Of a stretch of DNA of 64,000 nucleotides, positions 49,952-58,351 are shown in pieces; the first letter of the stretch is position 1, and each line of letters begins with the position of its first letter. Where the stretch lies: the NCBI GenBank assembly GCA_964554795.1, contig CAZKQB010000003.1, forward strand, positions 44,567 to 108,566, read 5' to 3'. The notes below the pieces were generated by a model that searched no databases, had not been told where the DNA came from, and was given only the letters and a program-made list of their open reading frames with translations. The position numbers and the translations under genes were made by a program. The DNA comes from SFHK01 sp964554795. Its GTDB lineage: Bacteria; Bacillota; Clostridia; Christensenellales; Aristaeellaceae.

Positions 49952-51313
49952 TCACTGCATGCGCTCGCGCAGCTCATTCAAGGCACGGCTTTCCAGCTCG
50001 TCCATGAGGGACGAGGCTTCCTCGCCTGCCTGAATGCGGCTTACGTATTCCTCGTGCGCATGGCCCAGCACAGCCTTCATGTTCTTTTCAAAGGAGGATT
50101 GCACGTCCGCAGCGCCCTCATAGCGCGGCAGCGCGCAGAAGGTGTAGGAACCATTCATGCCGCTGACGGCGCCGTAAAGCATGCGGTATTTTTCATTTTC
50201 AACGGCGCTGGTATTGGCCAGCAGCGCGCTCATGCCCTCATTTGTCACGGGAAGATAGCCGGTCTGGGTAACGAATTCAACGTTATGGCTGCTGCGGGTG
50301 ATCCAGCTTGCGAATAGCGCCGCAGCCTTGTTGCGGCGTTCGTCGTCGCTGCGGATGGCAAATAGCCCCGTTCCGCGCTGCACGGCGGCAGGTGATGTAC
50401 CTTCGAAGCTGGGATAGGGCAGGATAGCCGTTTCAATGTTCTCGGTGGTGTTGTCCGAATAGGTTACATAATCCCGCAGATACAGAATGCCAGCGCTGGA
50501 GCCAATATTGCTCAGCACCTCGGCGGTCTTCCAGCGGTCGGAGGCGTAGCCGTCCTGCACGCACAGGCCGCCGTAAATACCTGCGTGCGCCATGGGCAGC
50601 CATACGCGCCGGAAGGCTTCGCTGTCAAAATCGATTTTCCCATTCTTGATGAACGTATCGCCCAAAGAGGCCACGTTCACCAGAAAATAATGATAGAAAT
50701 CGTTGATCTGGAAAAGAGTCTGGCCTTCCGACCAGTCGTAATACGCGTCGCAGAGCGCAAACAGCTTTTCAAAGCTGCGCATGTCATCGATTGTAGCGCC
50801 GTTTTCGGCAGCAAAGCGGTCAAACAGTGTCTTATTGACAAAGCAAAGCTCGGTGGATTTGGCGATAGGCAGCATAAAAAGCTGCTCGCCAAACAGCCCC
50901 TCATTCAAGAAATCCGGGACATATTCAGAAAGCTCTTTTTCATTATAATACGCCTTCCAGTCAAGCAGTCGATCAGCTCCGATTTTTTCCGCAATGCGCG
51001 GATATGCCGTGAACAGATCCGGCAGCGCCACTGAGCCGGGGTCGCCATTGGCAGAAGCGATCAGCGCTGCATCAATGTCGGTGGAGTTGGACACGGAAAC
51101 CACGGAGACGGTCACGCCCTTCTCCTTACCCTCGGTGCGGTTGAACTCGTCGATCAATTCGTTCAGCGGCGATTCAGTCTGGCTGCCGTAGACATGCCAC
51201 ATCGTCAGCGTTACGGGGGTGGATGGGCTAAGCTCGTCCTTATTTGTGGAACAGCCGGTCAGCAAGGCGAGAATCATCAGCAGTGCAATCAGCAGCGCAA
51301 GACTTCTTTTCAC
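49952..51313 (-). CDS. Solute-binding lipoprotein without its own permease
   Basis: 453 aa with a clear lipobox (LALLTGC; Cys21) and a type 1 extracellular solute-binding fold: VTLTMWHVYGSQTESPLNELIDEFN, DLFTAYPRIAEKIG, FMLPIAKSTELCFVNKTLFD and a C-terminal helical end. The pattern fits sugar-binding proteins. No permease or ATPase gene accompanies it; instead the membrane LuxR-type regulator follows 10 nt later. I infer that it works as a ligand presenter for that regulator, though service to a distant transporter is possible. The gene has a 215-nt leader from the predicted promoter at 51536-51565. Confidence 0.85.
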   Translation of the reverse strand: MKRSLALLIALLMILALLTGCSTNKDELSPSTPVTLTMWHVYGSQTESPLNELIDEFNRTEGKEKGVTVSVVSVSNSTDIDAALIASANGDPGSVALPDLFTAYPRIAEKIGADRLLDWKAYYNEKELSEYVPDFLNEGLFGEQLFMLPIAKSTELCFVNKTLFDRFAAENGATIDDMRSFEKLFALCDAYYDWSEGQTLFQINDFYHYFLVNVASLGDTFIKNGKIDFDSEAFRRVWLPMAHAGIYGGLCVQDGYASDRWKTAEVLSNIGSSAGILYLRDYVTYSDNTTENIETAILPYPSFEGTSPAAVQRGTGLFAIRSDDERRNKAAALFASWITRSSHNVEFVTQTGYLPVTNEGMSALLANTSAVENEKYRMLYGAVSGMNGSYTFCALPRYEGAADVQSSFEKNMKAVLGHAHEEYVSRIQAGEEASSLMDELESRALNELRERMQ

Positions 51314-51352
51314 GGGGGAACCCTCCTCATAACACGAATCATGCCCTTTTTA

Positions 51353-51393
51353 TCCCACCTTTTTAGGGAAAGTTACCTTTTCCCACCCTTTTT
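51353..51393. repeat. Direct repeat in the leader of the binding-protein gene
   Basis: TCCCACCTTTTT (51353-51364) and TCCCACCCTTTTT (51381-51393), 28 bp apart. They lie downstream of the minus promoter and just upstream of the plus promoter, so a regulator bound here could affect both. Confidence 0.5.
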
Positions 51394-51406
51394 GGACTTT
51401 GGGGTG

Positions 51407-51434
51407 GTGACAAAATCGCGATTATCCGTATAAT
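51407..51434 (+). promoter_or_regulatory. Predicted promoter of the zinc-ribbon/repeat-protein genes
   Basis: GTGACA (51407-51412), 16-nt spacer, TATAAT (51429-51434). It reads rightwards through a leader of about 170 nt to the gene at 51614. Confidence 0.65.
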
Positions 51435-51535
51435 TTATATTGCGGCGACGTCTTTTTACGATGCAAGCCGTCCACCGGGATACAGGTTCAAGGGTCAATC
51501 TGTGTCTGTATTCCGGTGCTGCAGTTATATCTATT

Positions 51536-51565
51536 ATTATACTGCAAAACTATGGGTTTAGTCAA
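51536..51565 (-). promoter_or_regulatory. Predicted promoter of the binding-protein/LuxR pair
   Basis: Minus strand TTGACT (51560-51565), 18-nt spacer, TATAAT (51536-51541). It faces the plus promoter, so the two leaders overlap between about 51440 and 51530. Confidence 0.7.
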
Positions 51566-51613
51566 TGATACAAATCAAAGCGTTTGATGAATCATACGTC
51601 TGGAGGGATGCTC

Positions 51614-51997
51614 ATGTCTCATGATCTGCATCGCACGGCAGCGTATCGTGTTTTGAAGGATGGCGGCGGTATGCGCTTTCGCTTCTTCTGCGAAGGATCG
51701 GGCGCAGCAATCTGTACAACGCAGTCTATGCCCGTGCAGCCCATCGAAGCTGCGCTGGAAAAGGCCTGGCACGCGGAGGCTCGGGAATACTTCAACCGCT
51801 GTCAAAGATGCGGCAAATGGGTGGCGGACGTCATGTACAATCCCAACACACTGGAATGCGTGGAATGTTCGCCATGGGAGGAGAAGCCCACGTTCTGCTC
51901 TCAGTGCGGTGAAATGGTTTTGAACGATGAAATCTTCTGCCACCACTGCGGCGGACGTCTGCAATATGGAGGAGTGGAAGCAGATGGAAGCACTTGA
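51614..51997 (+). CDS. Small zinc-ribbon protein
   Basis: 127 aa from ATG 51614 (GGAGGG 6 nt upstream; the frame opens at 51584). The N-terminal half (HRTAAYRVLKDGGGMRFRFFCEGSG) has no known motif. The C-terminal half carries two Cys clusters: CQRCGKW...CVEC and CSQCGEM...CHHCGG, consistent with one or two zinc ribbons. No membrane segment, so cytoplasmic. It is the first of six genes and overlaps the next by 14 nt. Confidence 0.75.
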   Translation: MSHDLHRTAAYRVLKDGGGMRFRFFCEGSGAAICTTQSMPVQPIEAALEKAWHAEAREYFNRCQRCGKWVADVMYNPNTLECVECSPWEEKPTFCSQCGEMVLNDEIFCHHCGGRLQYGGVEADGST

Positions 51998-52280
51998 ATA
52001 TCCGGTTTCATACAGCTTCGGCATGGAGAGCATGAAGCGGATGAAGGTCTGTCCTCGTTGCGGAAGGATGGCTTCCGCCAAACGGCATACTTGCCCGGAA
52101 TGCGGCGGAAGACTTCCGCAGAGCAATCTGTTTCAGATGTATCAAAGGCGCCATCGTCTGTGCCCGGTGTGCGATGCGGTATTATCGGATCGCATGAGAT
52201 TCTGCCCGCACTGCGGGACAAAGGTTGCCCTTGAATGCTGCCTATGCGGCTCAACAGGAAAGGAAGGAATGAATACATGA
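51984..52280 (+). CDS. Small protein with multiple zinc ribbons
   Basis: 98 aa from ATG 51984 (GGAGGAG 8 nt upstream, inside the previous gene). Four CxxC pairs: VCPRCGRM, TCPECGGR, LCPVCDAV and FCPHCGTK, making two tandem ribbons, plus a CCLCG at the end. The arrangement is like the zinc-ribbon modules attached to YdjG/YdjI-type proteins further down the cluster. Its stop overlaps the giant gene's start by 4 nt (ATGA). Confidence 0.75.
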   Translation: MEALEYPVSYSFGMESMKRMKVCPRCGRMASAKRHTCPECGGRLPQSNLFQMYQRRHRLCPVCDAVLSDRMRFCPHCGTKVALECCLCGSTGKEGMNT

Positions 52281-55200
52281 AAAGGATTACGGCCGTTCTC
52301 CTTGCGCTTTGCCTGCTCACTGTAAGCGGTATGGCGCTGCCTATAAACAGCGCCAGCGCTTCCGCATCTGATTTTGCATGGGTGCGCAGCCTTACGGACA
52401 ATTCCGTTTATATCGAGGAGCCCCTGCATGGCGAGGTAACGATTCCCTCGAGCCTTGACGGAGAAGAGGTCTATGCGCTGTGCTACAGCGCTCTGCGAGA
52501 CCAGAATGAAGTGACATCCCTGACCATGCCGGATACCCTGTACGCCTTGCAGGATGCTGCAATTTCCAATATGCAAAAGCTGGAAAGCGTGACGCTGAAT
52601 GATGGGCTGGAGGTCATTCGCTATAGCAACTTTAGAAATTGCCCGGCTCTGACCAGCCTGACGATTCCCGCCAGCGTGAAGGTATTTGAAGGCGCGATTG
52701 ACTCCTGCGATAACCTTCGGGAAATCCGCTTTGAAGGCGTGTGCCCGACGTTCATGAGGCCGCGGTTTTGCTTTTACTGGCTTCCGGACGATTATGTGAT
52801 CTACGTTCCGGACGATCAGCTTGACGCTTACGCAGAAGCGCTTCAGGACGCCAATGGCGCGGCGGAGCATCTGCGTCCCAGCGGTAAAAATGCCGTCCGT
52901 CCGGAAAAGTCGAACTGCGAGGAATGGTTCGTCTTTGAAGAGTACACCGGATCGATTACCGGCTATAAGGGCCAGCATGCCTATGTGGAGATTCCCGAGA
53001 GCATCGGCGGCGTGCCGGTTCAGAATATTGCTGAAGACGCCTTCGCCGACGATTATAGTCTTTACGCTCTGGTGTTCCCCGAGGGTCTGGAGCGTATTGA
53101 AAACCGCGCGTTTTATGGCGCGGGAAACCTTCTGTACATCAAGTTCCCCTCTACGCTTGAGGTGATTTGCGATGATGCATTCTACTATGTGCGGGCAGAG
53201 CGAATCGATTGGAGTGAGGGTCTGCGAGAAATCGGTGCAAGAGCCTTTGGATATAATAATGAGAATATTTTGAGCCTGCCCTCCACCTTGAAGACCATCG
53301 GCGACGGTGCCTTTGAGCATGCCCATTGCCAGGAGCTGTACCTGAGCGGCGAGCTGGAAAGCATTGGCTCCCGCGCATTTGCGTCGAATACCTTCCTTTC
53401 CTACATGGCGTTTGATTTCTATGAGCCTATTGAAATCGCTGCCGACGCTTTTGCAGAAACCGACGTGGCTGACCTTGACCTGCCTTGGGACAGTTCCTTT
53501 GAAAACCGGGCGCAGTATGCCGAGATCCTGCGCGACCAGTGCCCCAGCTGTACCGTTTGGATCAACAATCCAGAAGCTGGCGGTGTGGCGGAATATCCCG
53601 TAAACGACGAATCGGTCAGCACGTTCGAAAACGGCGTGTGGACGATGTACAAGGGTGACCAACCCAAGCTGACGGCTTGGACGTCGTATAACGACATTCA
53701 GGTGACTGGGTTGGGCGATGGATTGTTCAAGGGCAATCAGACCATTCACTCCTTCTATCCTCACCACTGCGGCTGGTTCACTACCATCGGCAACGAAGCC
53801 TTCGCCGATAGCAGTGTGGAATATGTGGAGCTGTTCGGCTCCATCGAAACCATCGGAAGCGGTGCGTTCCGCAATTGCCTGAACCTCAAGACGCTGACCC
53901 TGCCTGCCTCGCTGACCAGCATTGGCGAAGATGCGCTGGCAGGCTGCGACAACCTCGAAGAGCTCATCGTGCTGTGCGACCCGGCGATTCTGCCGGATGG
54001 CCTGTTGGACGAGTGCTCTGCGCGCACCACGATTTACGCTGCGCCCGATACCACTGCTGAGCAGGTGCGTGTGTTGAGTGAAAAGGCACATCGTCCGTGG
54101 TATGCGCCGGTTAGCCGCTTGGGCGAGCCGACCAATGACCTGATTGAAATGCCCTACGCCATGTTCCTGATTGACGATTTCTGGTACGATACCGAATATG
54201 CGCGCCTGGATCGCTATCATGGCTATGAGCTGAACCTGTACCTGCCCCGCGAGGCCGAGGGCATGACGCTGAACACCCTTGGCGGGGACTTGATGGGCCG
54301 TGCGCGCGGTGGAGACAACTATGAAATGGAGCTGCCTGTGCGCTCCGTGGTTATCCCTGAGAACTACACCAACATCTACTCTACGACCTTCGCTGGCTGC
54401 GAGACGCTGGAAACCGTGATCTGCTATGCGCCTCTGGAAACGACAGCCGCCATGTTTGAGGGCTGCACGAATTTGCGCGAGGTCATCTTCGTCAACGGCG
54501 TGCGCAGTCTGGGCCGCGGCGTCTTCTACGGCTGCGACAAGCTGGAGACGGTCTATGTGGGCCCGTATGTGGAGGAAGTCAGTGACGAGGCTTTCATTGG
54601 CTGCTCGAACTTCGACCTGAGCAAGTGCATCACCGACCCGGCGCTTATGCCTGATCTGGACGCGCTGCTGGAGGCTGTCAAGAGCGATCCTATCTCCGAG
54701 CCGACCCCCGCACCCACCGCGGCTCCTGCAATGCCTGTGGGCGAAGCGGGCGCGCCCTATGTGGGCGTGTGGAACGCCGTGACCCTCGAGATGGAGGGAG
54801 AAGCCTATTCTGTGGCGGACATGGGCATGGAAATGAACTTCACCCTGAATGCCGACGGCACGGCGGAATCCTACGACGGCGAAGCCACCGAGACCGGCAC
54901 GTGGACGATTGAAAATGGTACGATCGTAATCGGCAGCGGGATTGAAGGCATGGTGCCGATGACTGTCAATGAGGCGGGACAGCTGGTCATGGAAGAGGAC
55001 GGCATGAAGCTGATCTTCGTGAAGTCCGATTCTGCCGCTGAGCCAGAAGCACTGGTTACCGAAGAGAAGCCTGTCGCGCCCGTGAGCGAAGACGGCGCTT
55101 CATATGTCGGCACATGGATGGCGGACACCCTCGAAATGGACGGCGAGGTTTATCCCGTGGCGGACATGGGGCTGGAGATGTACTTCACCCTGAATGCGGA

Positions 55201-57061
55201 CGGCACGGCGGAATCCTACGACGGTGAGACCACCGAGACTTGCACGTGGACCTTTGAAAATGGTGCGGTGGTCGTCGACGATTTTGCGATTCAGGTTACC
55301 GAGGACGGCCGGCTGTTGATGGAGGATGAAGAGTCGAAGCTGTTCTTCGTGAAGAGCGATGCGTCTGCCAGCGAGCCAGAAGCACTGGTTACCGAAGAGA
55401 AGCCTGTCGCGCCCGTGAGCGAAGACGGCGCTTCGTATGTCGGCACATGGATGGCGGACACCCTCGAAATGGACGGCGAGGTCTATCCCGTGGCGGTGAT
55501 GGGACTGGAGATGTACTTCACCCTGAATGCGGACGGCACGGCGGAATCCTACGACGGTGAGACCACCGAGACTTGCACGTGGACCTTTGAAAATGGTGCG
55601 GTGGTCGTCGACGATTTTGCGATTCAGGTTACCGAGGACGGCCGGCTGTTGATGGAGGATGAAGAGTCGAAGCTGTTCTTCGTGAAGAGCGATGCTTCTG
55701 CCAGCGAGCCAGAAGCACCGGTTACCGAAGAGAAGCCTGTCGCGCCCGTGAGCGAAGATAGCGCTTCGTATGTCGGCACATGGGCAGCGGACACCCTCGA
55801 AATGGACGGCGAGGTCTATCCTGTGGCGGTGATGGGACTGGAGATGTACTTCACCCTGAATGCCGACGGTACGGCGGAATCCTACGACGGCGAAGCCACC
55901 GAGACCGGCACGTGGACGATTGAAAATGGATCGGTCATCGTAGAAGGCATGCCGCTTGCCGTTACCGAGGAAGGTAAGCTGGTCATGGAAGAGGACGGCA
56001 TGAAGCTGGTATTCGTGAAGTCCGACGCTTCTGCCAGCGAGCCAGAAGCACTGGTTAGCGAAGAAAAGCCTGTCGCGCCCGTGAGCGAAGACGGCGCTTC
56101 GTATGTCGGAACTTGGGCGGCGGACACCCTCGAAATGGACGGCGAGGTCTATCCCGTGGCGGTGATGGGGCTGGAGATGTACTTCACCCTGAATGCGGAC
56201 GGCACGGCGGAATCCTACGACGGCGAAGCCACCGAGACCGGCACGTGGACGATTGAAAATGGATCGGTCATCGTAGAAGGCATGCCGCTTGCCGTTACCG
56301 AGGAAGGTAAGCTGGTCATGGAAGAGGACGGCATGAAGCTGGTATTCGTGAAGTCCGACGCTGTTCCCGCCGTGCCCGTAACTGAGAAAGAGAGCTTCAT
56401 CGGTACCTGGTATGGCTGCTACATGGCTACCGGCGCGATAAACGGTGACCCGCGCGAGATCTTTGAGATCATTCTGACTGTCAATGAGGACGGCACCGCG
56501 AACCTTGCCTATCCTACGGACGAGCCCTATCATTGGACCGAAAACGAGGATGGAAGTCTTCTGATGATAAAGGACGTTGACGGCGTTGAAATGCCCCTGA
56601 ACATGCTGAACGATGGTTACATCTGCTTGGGCAGCATGGACGGCGATGGCAACGCCCTTGGCGGATACATTATCTTCAGCCGCGATGCGCTGGCCACCTG
56701 GAATGTTGCCACGCAGGACATGGCCGTGCCGGAACCTGCCGACAAGGCTGAGGAGATTTCCGACGATAAAGGCGACCGCGGCGATCGAATGGAAACCCGC
56801 TATGTTTGCCAGAGCGCGGAAGCCAACGGTGTGACGCTGGATGCCTCCCTGCTTGGTGGCGAATATGCGCTGACATTCCATGCCAATGGCACTGTGGATT
56901 TCGTGATGGTGGGCAATACGATTCCGGCTCTGAAATGGACCAAGGTTGACAATGCCTTCATCATCGATTACTATGGCACTGCCATAGAAGTGATTCCAAC
57001 AGAAGAAGGCTTGGACATGAACTACTTTAACACCATGATGCTGCACTTTACGGCTGAATAA
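52277..57061 (+). CDS. Giant secreted protein: BspA-like leucine-rich repeats plus five tandem beta modules
   Basis: 1594 aa from ATG 52277. Signal peptide (KRITAVLLALCLLTVSGMALP). Residues about 40-800 are LRR_5/BspA-type repeats with the usual cue (I-x-x-xAF-x-x-x-x-L-x-x-(I/V)-x-(I/L)-P: IGDGAFEHAHCQELYLS, IGSGAFRNCLNLKTLTLP). A Pro/Ala linker follows. Five modules of 111-115 residues (from about residues 827, 941, 1053, 1164 and 1275) each start YVGTW or YVGVW and include LNADGTAESYDGE, resembling lipocalin-like beta barrels. Two divergent modules (FIGTWYGCYM and the C-terminal one) end the protein. No sorting motif or membrane tail is seen. It is probably a surface or secreted adhesin. 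Confidence 0.88.
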   Translation: MKRITAVLLALCLLTVSGMALPINSASASASDFAWVRSLTDNSVYIEEPLHGEVTIPSSLDGEEVYALCYSALRDQNEVTSLTMPDTLYALQDAAISNMQKLESVTLNDGLEVIRYSNFRNCPALTSLTIPASVKVFEGAIDSCDNLREIRFEGVCPTFMRPRFCFYWLPDDYVIYVPDDQLDAYAEALQDANGAAEHLRPSGKNAVRPEKSNCEEWFVFEEYTGSITGYKGQHAYVEIPESIGGVPVQNIAEDAFADDYSLYALVFPEGLERIENRAFYGAGNLLYIKFPSTLEVICDDAFYYVRAERIDWSEGLREIGARAFGYNNENILSLPSTLKTIGDGAFEHAHCQELYLSGELESIGSRAFASNTFLSYMAFDFYEPIEIAADAFAETDVADLDLPWDSSFENRAQYAEILRDQCPSCTVWINNPEAGGVAEYPVNDESVSTFENGVWTMYKGDQPKLTAWTSYNDIQVTGLGDGLFKGNQTIHSFYPHHCGWFTTIGNEAFADSSVEYVELFGSIETIGSGAFRNCLNLKTLTLPASLTSIGEDALAGCDNLEELIVLCDPAILPDGLLDECSARTTIYAAPDTTAEQVRVLSEKAHRPWYAPVSRLGEPTNDLIEMPYAMFLIDDFWYDTEYARLDRYHGYELNLYLPREAEGMTLNTLGGDLMGRARGGDNYEMELPVRSVVIPENYTNIYSTTFAGCETLETVICYAPLETTAAMFEGCTNLREVIFVNGVRSLGRGVFYGCDKLETVYVGPYVEEVSDEAFIGCSNFDLSKCITDPALMPDLDALLEAVKSDPISEPTPAPTAAPAMPVGEAGAPYVGVWNAVTLEMEGEAYSVADMGMEMNFTLNADGTAESYDGEATETGTWTIENGTIVIGSGIEGMVPMTVNEAGQLVMEEDGMKLIFVKSDSAAEPEALVTEEKPVAPVSEDGASYVGTWMADTLEMDGEVYPVADMGLEMYFTLNADGTAESYDGETTETCTWTFENGAVVVDDFAIQVTEDGRLLMEDEESKLFFVKSDASASEPEALVTEEKPVAPVSEDGASYVGTWMADTLEMDGEVYPVAVMGLEMYFTLNADGTAESYDGETTETCTWTFENGAVVVDDFAIQVTEDGRLLMEDEESKLFFVKSDASASEPEAPVTEEKPVAPVSEDSASYVGTWAADTLEMDGEVYPVAVMGLEMYFTLNADGTAESYDGEATETGTWTIENGSVIVEGMPLAVTEEGKLVMEEDGMKLVFVKSDASASEPEALVSEEKPVAPVSEDGASYVGTWAADTLEMDGEVYPVAVMGLEMYFTLNADGTAESYDGEATETGTWTIENGSVIVEGMPLAVTEEGKLVMEEDGMKLVFVKSDAVPAVPVTEKESFIGTWYGCYMATGAINGDPREIFEIILTVNEDGTANLAYPTDEPYHWTENEDGSLLMIKDVDGVEMPLNMLNDGYICLGSMDGDGNALGGYIIFSRDALATWNVATQDMAVPEPADKAEEISDDKGDRGDRMETRYVCQSAEANGVTLDASLLGGEYALTFHANGTVDFVMVGNTIPALKWTKVDNAFIIDYYGTAIEVIPTEEGLDMNYFNTMMLHFTAE
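54755..56372 (+). repeat. Five tandem repeats of 333-345 bp within the giant gene
   Basis: Anchoring on the Tyr codon of YVGTW/YVGVW, the units begin at 54758, 55103, 55436, 55769 and 56102: spacing 345, then exactly 333, 333, 333. Units 2 and 3 differ at only three residues, and units 4 and 5 are identical up to FVKSDA. Units 2/3 carry TCTWTFENG while 1, 4 and 5 carry TGTWTIENG. This indicates recent pairwise duplication and likely length variation. Confidence 0.95.
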
Positions 57062-57137
57062 AAGTGGAGCCCGCGATGTCGCCTGCCAGGATTGATCGGC
57101 GGGCGGCGTCACACATTCATTGAAAAGAGGGATAAGC

Positions 57138-58325
57138 ATGAAGAAAGTTATTGCATTGTTGGTACTTGCCATGTTGATGGCGTCCACGCCTGCATTTGCG
57201 ACAAATTGCTGGTATTATGAGGCAAATGGTAAGCACGACTATGAACAGACGCTGGTAGGGTTACCCAGCTGCACGCATGATGGCTTCTATTTGCTGGAGT
57301 GCCGTCAGTGCGACCATACGGAGACGCACGTGACGGAAGTGGCCTTCGGACATGACTGGGACATGATCAGCGAGGCAAATGCCAATTGTGTCGATGGAGG
57401 CTCGAAGGTTTATGAGTGCGCAACGTGTGGCCAGATCCGATCGGAGCAGAGCGATGCACTGGGACACAACTATAAGCGCGTGGAACTTATAAAGGCCGCA
57501 ACCTGTGGATCGAAAGGCTCGGAGCTTGTATCCTGCAGCCGCTGCGGCAAGCAGATTACTCGCAGCATAGCGACTACCGCGCACAAGTACGGCGAATGGG
57601 AATACGTCGGCGAAACGAATGGTTTCTCCATGAACCTCCGCAGGCGCACATGCCTGAACTGCGGTTGGGCACAGGAGGAAAGCGTTTATCCGGAAGGCAC
57701 GCTCTATCGCGGGGTGGATGCCGAGGAAGATGTGCGTGATATGCAGCAGAAGCTGTTGGATCTGGGATATCTGAACAGTAAAGTAGACGGCATATTCGGA
57801 AAGGATACGGAGCAGGCTGTATGCGATTTTGCTGCTTCCGAAGAGATGCCCGCCGACGGTGTAGCATGGCCGCCGATTCTGGAAAGACTTGATCTCGTAT
57901 GGCGTGGCGAGCCCGTCGAAACTCCGGAGCCGACGCCTGCTGTTCCTTATTGCATCTGCGGCGAAGACGGTGTGTGGATGCTGTGCGAGGATCATATGCT
58001 GCTGCGCGAAACCGTGCAGACGGCCTATCAGTCTGCCCAAAGCGATGATGCCCGTTTGCAGGCACTCCAGCAGGGACGTGCATGTTGGGAGGATGAGCTG
58101 AGCGCCCTTTATGAGGCATGGATGGTCGATGCAGATAACGAGGCGCTGGCGATGATTATTTCCAACCGCGCGGCTTTTGCAAACTATCTTGCTATGCAGG
58201 AAGCCGTATGGAATAACATGTTTGCCGACGATGCGTCTGAATCGCTCGAAAAAGTTACCAGAGCGCTGGAGGAGCAGTGTCTGCAGCTGTGCGCTCTTAT
58301 GGCAGATGACGCAGAAAATCATTGA
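57138..58325 (+). CDS. Secreted Cys-rich protein with peptidoglycan-binding domain
   Basis: 395 aa from ATG 57138 (GAGGGATAAGC upstream; ATG 57120 is also in frame). Signal peptide KKVIALLVLAMLMASTPAFA. Residues about 25-190 hold repeated units of G-H-(D/N)-(W/Y) ... C-x-x-G-(S/G)...-(Y/L)-(E/V)-C-x-x-C-G, with three CxxC pairs (CRQC, CATC, CSRC), which look like small metal- or disulfide-bound beta repeats. Residues about 200-255 are a PG_binding_1 domain (DMQQKLLDLGYLNSKVDGIFGKDTEQAV). The C-terminal 120 residues are helical with no known match. It likely attaches to the cell wall. It follows the giant protein by 76 nt. Confidence 0.8.
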   Translation: MKKVIALLVLAMLMASTPAFATNCWYYEANGKHDYEQTLVGLPSCTHDGFYLLECRQCDHTETHVTEVAFGHDWDMISEANANCVDGGSKVYECATCGQIRSEQSDALGHNYKRVELIKAATCGSKGSELVSCSRCGKQITRSIATTAHKYGEWEYVGETNGFSMNLRRRTCLNCGWAQEESVYPEGTLYRGVDAEEDVRDMQQKLLDLGYLNSKVDGIFGKDTEQAVCDFAASEEMPADGVAWPPILERLDLVWRGEPVETPEPTPAVPYCICGEDGVWMLCEDHMLLRETVQTAYQSAQSDDARLQALQQGRACWEDELSALYEAWMVDADNEALAMIISNRAAFANYLAMQEAVWNNMFADDASESLEKVTRALEEQCLQLCALMADDAENH

Positions 58326-58351
58326 CGCGTAATACGAAAGGAGATAAAATA

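Noticed and set aside
52142..54220. A 692-codon minus-strand open frame
   Set aside because: Antisense shadow of the LRR region, composition-driven, with no start signals.
55100..57187. A 695-codon open frame on the minus strand opposite the giant secreted protein
   Set aside because: It mirrors the tandem repeats of the + strand gene; its repeats follow from the DNA repeats, it has no ribosome site, and the + strand has signal peptide, LRRs and proper gene overlaps.
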